Positions 57,801-64,000 of a stretch of DNA of 64,000 nucleotides are shown here, piece after piece (position 1 is the stretch's first letter; each line of letters opens with the position of its first letter). The position numbers and the translations under genes were made by a program. The DNA is from Luscinia megarhynchos (taxonomy: Eukaryota > Chordata > Aves > Passeriformes > Turdidae). Under the pieces are notes generated by a model. The model saw only the letters and a program-made list of their open reading frames with translations. It was not told the origin of the DNA and did no database searches. Location of the stretch: contig JAPFBE010000003.1 in assembly GCA_034336665.1 (NCBI GenBank), positions 16,718,360 to 16,782,359 on the forward strand, written 5' to 3'.

Positions 57801-58049
57801 GTATTTGGGTTCCTACTAAAGAATCATGGTGCCAATTGTGAACTGTATTTTTAAGAAAAGAATTCATCATTTAATCATGTCCCAGTTGTATAGTCTGTGA
57901 GAAAAAAAAGAAAAGAGGAGTCAAAAAGACATCCAACCTGGAGTGTAGCTGGAAGTGCACCCTTGCCAGTGCTCTTCCACGTGAAAGCATGTTCTGCCAC
58001 AAGGGATCCATCTCATACTTGAGCTGACAGAAGCAGCAGCATGCTGAAA

Positions 58050-58240
58050 TGGAAGAAGGCAAACAAACCTTTTCCAGCCTGATCCTGGGCTGCATTATGA
58101 GTGTTGCCAGCAGGCTGAGGAAGGCAATCCTTCCCCCCTGTGAGGTCACACACAGAGTGCTGTGTCCAGTTCCGGGCTGCCCAGTACAACAGAGACATGG
58201 TCCAGCTGGAGGGAAGGGACAGGAAGTTTGTTGGCTTGGT
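58050..58240 (+). mobile_element. CR1 LINE internal fragment
   Basis: The stretch cctgatcctgggctgcatta, gagtgttgccagcaggctga, ggtcacacacagagtgctgt, and gtccagttccgggctgccca is recognisable internal CR1 sequence in plus orientation. Neither the 5' body nor the 3' tail is attached. ORFs on both strands here derive from it. Confidence 0.75.
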
Positions 58241-61021
58241 TGAGTTGGACCAGAAGGTGCCCTTTTGTAAAGAAGGGGAGCAGCATGCATGTTTGGATGG
58301 TAGGTATTGCACTCACCTGATTCTCTGGACAGAACTGTGTCTTATTCAGTATCTCCAGTCAAGTATTGCATCTTGGCAGCATGGGTTTGTTTCACTGTCA
58401 GCTTTACAAGTGAGGTCCTGCCTAACATACTTAATGTGTACTACTCTGATGCTGAGGTTTCTTCCCCTTCATAACTGCTTGAAGACATAACCTTCACGTG
58501 CTAGTGAGTAACACCTGCAGAGGTTGGATCTAATAAAAGGGTTTGCTTGACCAAACAGACTATTCCTCATCAGCTCATCAGGAAGTTCTTGTGGGAGGGT
58601 GGGCCAGATGCTACATTAGGTTGCTGTTTTTCTGAAGCCATATTAAAATCAGACAGAGTGTGACTGTTGATTCAGAGTAGTACCAAAAAAGGCTTCATGG
58701 GACTCTGGCGTACTTCTGAAACCCTCTACAGGCATCTAAACCAGGAAGACACTGGAAGTTTTGAGCAATACCTTAAAAGTAGAGGTTGAGTTTTCTGCAA
58801 GGCCCAGAGTAAGCAGGAAATGCAGCACAAAGCTAAAGGAAGTTTTCGGGAAAGAAAAGGCAGATTATCAACAATCACGATGGCAAGGGCTTGCTGCCAA
58901 AAATGATGTGGAGGAGGTAAGGGACAGTCAAGTGTAAATGCAGCAGATGACTTACCACCCTGAGCTAACCTCCTCATGAGAGCTGTGTTACAGCTGCCAC
59001 GGCAATGCAGGTGGAAGTTTCCCCCAAAACTCTGTGTGATCAGTGACAGTAGGGAGTCTGGTTGCAGCCCAGAGGACTTCTGAGCTGGCAGCAAAGCCAG
59101 ATGAGCACAAGTGAACAGGGTCTGTGGAAACCCTTATGGCACTGGCTGAAGCTCATTTCCCACAACTTTGCTGTTTGCATACATGAGGTGACCAAAATCT
59201 GCTGAGAAAGGGAGTGAGGTAGAGCAAGGGGCAATCAGAATAACATTGCCCTTGGGAGAACATGTGGTCTTTTCCAGCATTCTGTGGAAACTCACTCAGC
59301 ATGACAGGGAAGCAAACAAATGATTGTTGTTTTGTACGTAGGAGCTCATCCTTGCACACAAGTAGGAGTCTTCTTCCCTGGGACATCTGCATGGGAGTTG
59401 TGGTGTATTTCTGTGCCTCAGCATTTTATGCCATACAGTGCTTAGTTTTTCCCTGCTAGCAAAGTGAATCAGTAACTGTTAGCTCTGTGATAATTTCCAG
59501 ATAAACCCTTCTTCTTATCACTTCACCCTGTCCCCACTGTTCATGTGGCTGGTTCAAGGATTTCTCACATTTTCTCAGCAAGCAGCCTTTGTATTTTTGA
59601 TGACAATGAACTTAGATATTTCTCCATTTATTGAGTACTGTCTAGATTTTTCAGGTATTCAGTTGTGTCTGAATTGGTAATTATCATATGCTAATAGGGT
59701 GAGATGAATTGAGAGCTCATCTAAAATAATTACATGAAAAGAGTTTGCATATGTTCTACTATGCAGCAGGCATATGTATAACTCCCCTAAAACGGCCCAG
59801 AATATTTACATCAGCATCTATTAGATATTCAAAGAAAATGTCTGTGTTGCCTGTCTGTGTTTCCAGTTGAAAATTCCCTCTGAATAGCAATTCCAAAATG
59901 CTGATTTTCCAGTCTCTGGAAAATGATTGTCTTGATTTTTTCTGTAAACATTTTAAATTTTTTATGTGAATTAACTTTTCATGGAACACAGAAGTGGACC
60001 AGTTCTATTGTTCTTTATTCATGTAAAAGTAAGTCATCTTGACTGGTACTGTCTGTTTTCTTGCTCTTTAAAATACCTTATGGATTGCAGGATTTAACAT
60101 CCTGCTGTGACCTAGCTGACCTACTGCTGGAATAAAGTCTATTAAAATGTCTTTCATCTTCTAAAAAATTGTGTACTTTAATCCTTAGACTTTGATGATT
60201 TGTTTATATATGGAATATTTTCCCTGCTTGTAACATCCTAATTCATTTGAAGAAATTGGCTGCCTTATTGGACTCCTGGTAACATGCTCTCACATATTTG
60301 GATCAGAGCCTAGAAAACCAGCTTTTCCTGAAGTGTGGACAACATTCTGTGTTTCAGGAGTGCTCCTGGAAATGTAAGGCTATCTTTTCTACTTGTGTGG
60401 ACCCTCAGTTAATAATTTAAGAAACTTGGAAGTTGGAAGATAGTAGAGAAGTTTACAGTAGCATCATTTGGATAACCTAAGGACTGACCCAAGTCTTGGA
60501 TTAAAGCATAAGCCAAGACTTCATATATTTAAAGGAATAGTTAGGACAGTCTGCTCTGAGATTCTGCATCACATATCATTATCCAACAGCAGCTTCAATA
60601 AAGCCTGATTTCACAGAGTCAATTCTAGTAATAAAAATATGACCTCAGGTGTATTTTTTTTTGAATATCGCTTTTGATACCTTTGGAGCATGGTCCTCAT
60701 TGCCTAAGTACAGATTTGCAATTTTGAGAAATAGTGTAGTTCTGGAGCAAACCTTCTTACTACATGTGATTTCCCACAACAGCTGTTGTGTACCAGACCT
60801 CAGATCCTTTTGAGGGAATAAAATTCAAAGATTCATTCAAAATCTTGGTATAATTCAGTTCTGAACCCACCTGGGGAAGAACACTGCCACAGAATGCCTC
60901 TGATGTGCATCCAGTGAGTGTATGCCAATAGAAATCTTTCAAACCATGGAGATACCAAAATACTGTGATATCAAAAAATGTTTGCTATCCTGTATGGATG
61001 TTGTATTTACCTTCCCATCAG

Positions 61022-61100
61022 TCTTCTTTTTTAGGTTTGTTTTTGATTGTTTGTTTGTTTTATTTTGTTTGTTTCGGTTTAGTTTGGTTTTTTTTTAATT
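61022..61100 (+). repeat. T-rich (TTTG)n simple repeat
   Basis: Imperfect tandem tttg/ttttg units merging into a T run. On the other strand it reads as an A-rich tract. It sits in intergenic DNA downstream of CTPS2. Confidence 0.75.
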
Positions 61101-63779
61101 GTTGAAAGGTTCCACACAGGCTCTGGGTTGCTGGGGACATGTTCTCATGTAAGACCAGAAACCAGGCACAGAGTCCTGGAGTCACCTGGCCTGGATCCTC
61201 TTTGAGCTTGGTAAATGTCCTACTTGAGTGATGGGACACTGCAAAATACAGCATCACAGACAGTCCTTGTGGGCCATGATTATATGAGCACCTGCACTGC
61301 TAAATATTGATGCCTATATGTGAGCTACTCACCACAGGCTCCTTTTTTACTCAGCAGACAAACCAGGAATTTTTCAGTCAGCCTTAGCAGATCAGATGAA
61401 TTACCTGTGGGTATTGTTTCTTTCTAGGCATGAACCTTAAAGAAGAGCCTGGCCCAAAAGGCTAAGATACATATGTTTGGTCAGATGATTCTATTTCTGG
61501 TAGCTGCTGGTGGGTGTAGGTGCTGAACTGGGAATCAATCACTACCATCTACTCACTGTCACTAATCATCCAGATGGATCTGGCTCCCTTGGTTTTGGGG
61601 GCTCAGTTGAGCAGTCTTACCTCCCAACAGCCTGAACTCCCCCAGAATACCAAAGTCATTCTTCTCTTGGGCCTCAAACCCATTTTTTGTGTTAGTCAAA
61701 GCCTTGAATTTAGTAACCCTTTGTTGTTGAAGCCCAGCCAGGGGCCTGTCCCTGTGTGTCCCCAGTGTGGGTGCTTGGGCAAACATCTCTGCCCTTGCTA
61801 GGACCAGCTCCACACAAGACATAGCAGCAGCAGAATCTGTCATCATGAGTTATCAGGTAGTGCCCCTCTCCCTGGAAAAACAACAGTTCTCAGTACCAAT
61901 ATTCATGGCTCCCATCAGGGCCATCTGCCAAAATCCCCACTGGTCCTGCGTTGGAAAATCAGCAAGGGTATGATTCTGCAGGTGAGACAACAAGAGGTTC
62001 CTTGGGAGGGAGGGAGGGAGAGCCTCTGAGCCCATATCTTTATAGACTGTGTATGAATTTTAAATAGATACAGAACAAAAGACAGAAACTGTCATTGGAA
62101 AAGGAGCCACAGCACAGGAGTCCTGTTTGTTAAGCCAGTGCCATAAAAAAGAGACTTTCTGGTTTTGGGCAAGTCTTGAGCCCTCTTTCTCTGGGGTGCT
62201 AGAGACTGAACAGGAAGGAGGGACAGCATCTCTCCTCATTTTTCTCTCCTATGGATGGAAGTTGCTGCATCATTGCTTTGTCCATCCAGTTATTGTCCCT
62301 GCTGGCTTGGAAGAGCCTGTGCCAGTTTGTGCTTCTGCTAGTTGTGCCTGAGCTGGTTTGTGCTCTTCAGGCACTGGCTTATTATCTTTTCCTCTGCTGC
62401 ATATGCTACTCATCATCTGTCCTGCCCAGGATTTTAATTTAGTTTATCCCAAAAAGGGGTAGAAGGAAGCCTGTACACATAAAAGAAAACTGTTCTCAGC
62501 ACTGTTCCAATGCCTGGAAGAGCTTGAACTCTCTGAACTTACCTGCCTAATAATATGTCTTGGCTGAGTCTTTAGGTTTGAGAAATTTAAAAGGCATCCA
62601 AAATTTTGAATAACATTGACTTCTAAGGCTTGTGGCTGGCTAATGTACTTTCCCTGTGTTTAGTCTTGGGAGCATAATGTGCTATCTTCTACAAAGTTTG
62701 GACAGTGCTAGTGTATAGTTCACTTTGAAGCAGATTAACAATTTAAAGATTTTTCTGTGTATGTTACCTTACTGCCAGGTTTTGTTTACTGACTTACAGG
62801 GATATCACTCGTGAGAGTATCTCCTTACAGTTTTACATGAGCTTTAAGAAAGAAAGGTTTTTACCAACTAAGATTTCTCTCCAACTCACTGAAGATCCAG
62901 AGCTCTCCTGGCTACATGAAGTTAGATTGCAGTGTAATATAGTGAGCAGGAGAGAATCAGACCTCCTGAGGGGCTTGAACTAGGAGATTTGCTACTCACA
63001 TAACTAAGTGAATTAGGGATGAGACTACACATGTAATGATCTGATCTTTATTCAGGGTAATGCAGCTCTGACTTCACTGGGGAACAAAGACATGATTGCT
63101 TGTTAATTTGAGAAGTGTGTAGAAGAACTCCTGGGATTGTTTTATTTGAGACTTTTGACAGAAAGCTTACTAGGGCAGGTCAGAAGAATCACACAAAGTT
63201 CATGCCTGTGTGCTTTTTATATTGTTGCAGTGCAGCAAATGTAAAAGTTCAACCAAGACCATAGCTTAAAATATGACTGTATAAAGTAAAAATAGAGGTA
63301 CAAATTAAAACGTGCCAGTGGCACAGTCTGAAACTGCTTTTTCCAAGATGATTTGTTCGACATCTGTTGGTCGTCTCATTGTGTGAGAAGAATATATGAG
63401 TGTGAAAAGGATAAAAGAACATTACCCAGTCTGTTTGTTTTGCTCTTTAACAGTAAGGAGCCTTAATTTATAAGGCTGCTAATTTATGTAAATTTTGTTT
63501 CTACCATACAGGCTTAAAAATTCTGGTAATATTTGCTGTAGTGTTCAGGAACATGAACCTGATAAAAGAATGAGTACTGCTGAACTAACACCCTATGCTT
63601 TGCTGACTTTTTGCACATGGATTAAAACTTTGTGAAGTTAGAGGAGAAGTAAACTTGATGGCAGATGTAACTGTCTTCATGAAATGGAAATATTTAGTTA
63701 GAAGTGTTTTGACAAGCTTTTGGGTCATCTCAAGGAGAGCTTGTGTAAAATTTAGTTTGTTTTTCTCAGAAATATATCT

Positions 63780-64000
63780 TGATCTAATAAAAACACTACT
63801 GCATCCCAAAAATCCATATCCCTCTGCAGAGCCTTCCTGTACTCCAGCAGATCAACACTCCCTCCTTCACAACTTGGTGTCATCTACAAACTGACTGAGG
63901 GTGCACTTGATTTCCTCATCTGGATCATTGATAAGGGTATTAAATAGGTCTGGCCCTAATAACGAGCCTTGAGGGACCCCAGCTGGATTTTTCTCCATTC
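63780..64000 (-). mobile_element. CR1 LINE fragment, cut by window end
   Basis: Phrases such as gtgtcatctacaaactgact, ctggatcattgataagggt, and ggccctaataacgagccttg are the reverse complement of internal CR1 coding sequence. The element continues past base 64000, so its full extent is unknown. Confidence 0.8.

Larger units (their letters stand above)
57801..64000. other. Intergenic DNA downstream of CTPS2
   Basis: Contains CR1 fragments (58050-58240, 63780-64000), a T-rich repeat (61022-61100) and a GC-richer stretch around 61.55-62.4 kb. I found no exon of a neighbouring gene such as GRPR, which lies on this side of CTPS2 in mammals. Confidence 0.7.

Noticed and set aside
57871..58490. Several 64-139-codon ORFs on both strands
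   Set aside because: They overlap a CR1 fragment and its flanks and show no continuous reverse transcriptase frame.

Overview
This window looks like nuclear DNA from a vertebrate, almost certainly a bird and probably a passerine. The base composition is AT-rich. Short coding exons are separated by long introns with GT...AG boundaries. The recognisable interspersed repeats are CR1 LINE remnants plus one solo LTR of an ERVL-like endogenous retrovirus with an intact 5-bp target-site duplication. No bacterial-type operon, CRISPR array, rRNA or tRNA was seen.

The main gene is CTPS2 (CTP synthase 2) on the + strand. Sixteen coding exons between 1704 and 53748 splice in perfect phase. They encode the last 531 residues, numbered 56 to 586 by comparison with the human enzyme, whose total length (586) is matched exactly. 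The first coding exons (residues 1 to 55) and the promoter lie upstream of base 1. The exons cover most of the synthetase (amidoligase) domain, the linker and the class I glutamine amidotransferase domain, with the catalytic triad C399, H526 and E528 all present. The filament-interface histidine H355 and the C-terminal serines S568, S571 and S574 also fall at the expected positions. The 3' UTR appears to be split by an intron, with a terminal exon at about 56184-57800 and an AATAAA at 57780.

A second gene is nested on the opposite strand inside the 27.4-kb CTPS2 intron that interrupts the glutaminase domain. It is an S100G (calbindin-D9k)-like gene with a TATA box, a short non-coding first exon, two coding exons (81 residues) and its own polyadenylation signal. 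The same nested antisense arrangement is known for mammalian S100G in CTPS2, so this looks like the avian orthologue. Its C-terminal EF-hand is canonical, but the N-terminal pseudo-EF-hand has lost its calcium-ligating glutamate. This is the most interesting biological observation here.

Region by region: 1-1703, upstream intron; 1704-13969, eleven CTPS2 exons with CR1 scraps and a GC-rich block at 5.7-6.25 kb; 13970-41326, giant intron with a CR1, the S100G-like gene, an old CR1/L3-type relic, an LTR-like segment and a 37-base T run; 41327-45578, four CTPS2 exons and a CR1 relic; 45579-53678, 8.1-kb intron ending in an unexplained 73-codon ORF; 53679-57800, last coding exon and 3' UTR with the solo LTR in the UTR intron; 57801-64000, intergenic DNA with two CR1 fragments. 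All family assignments come from reading the sequence and from memory of the families; no database search was run.
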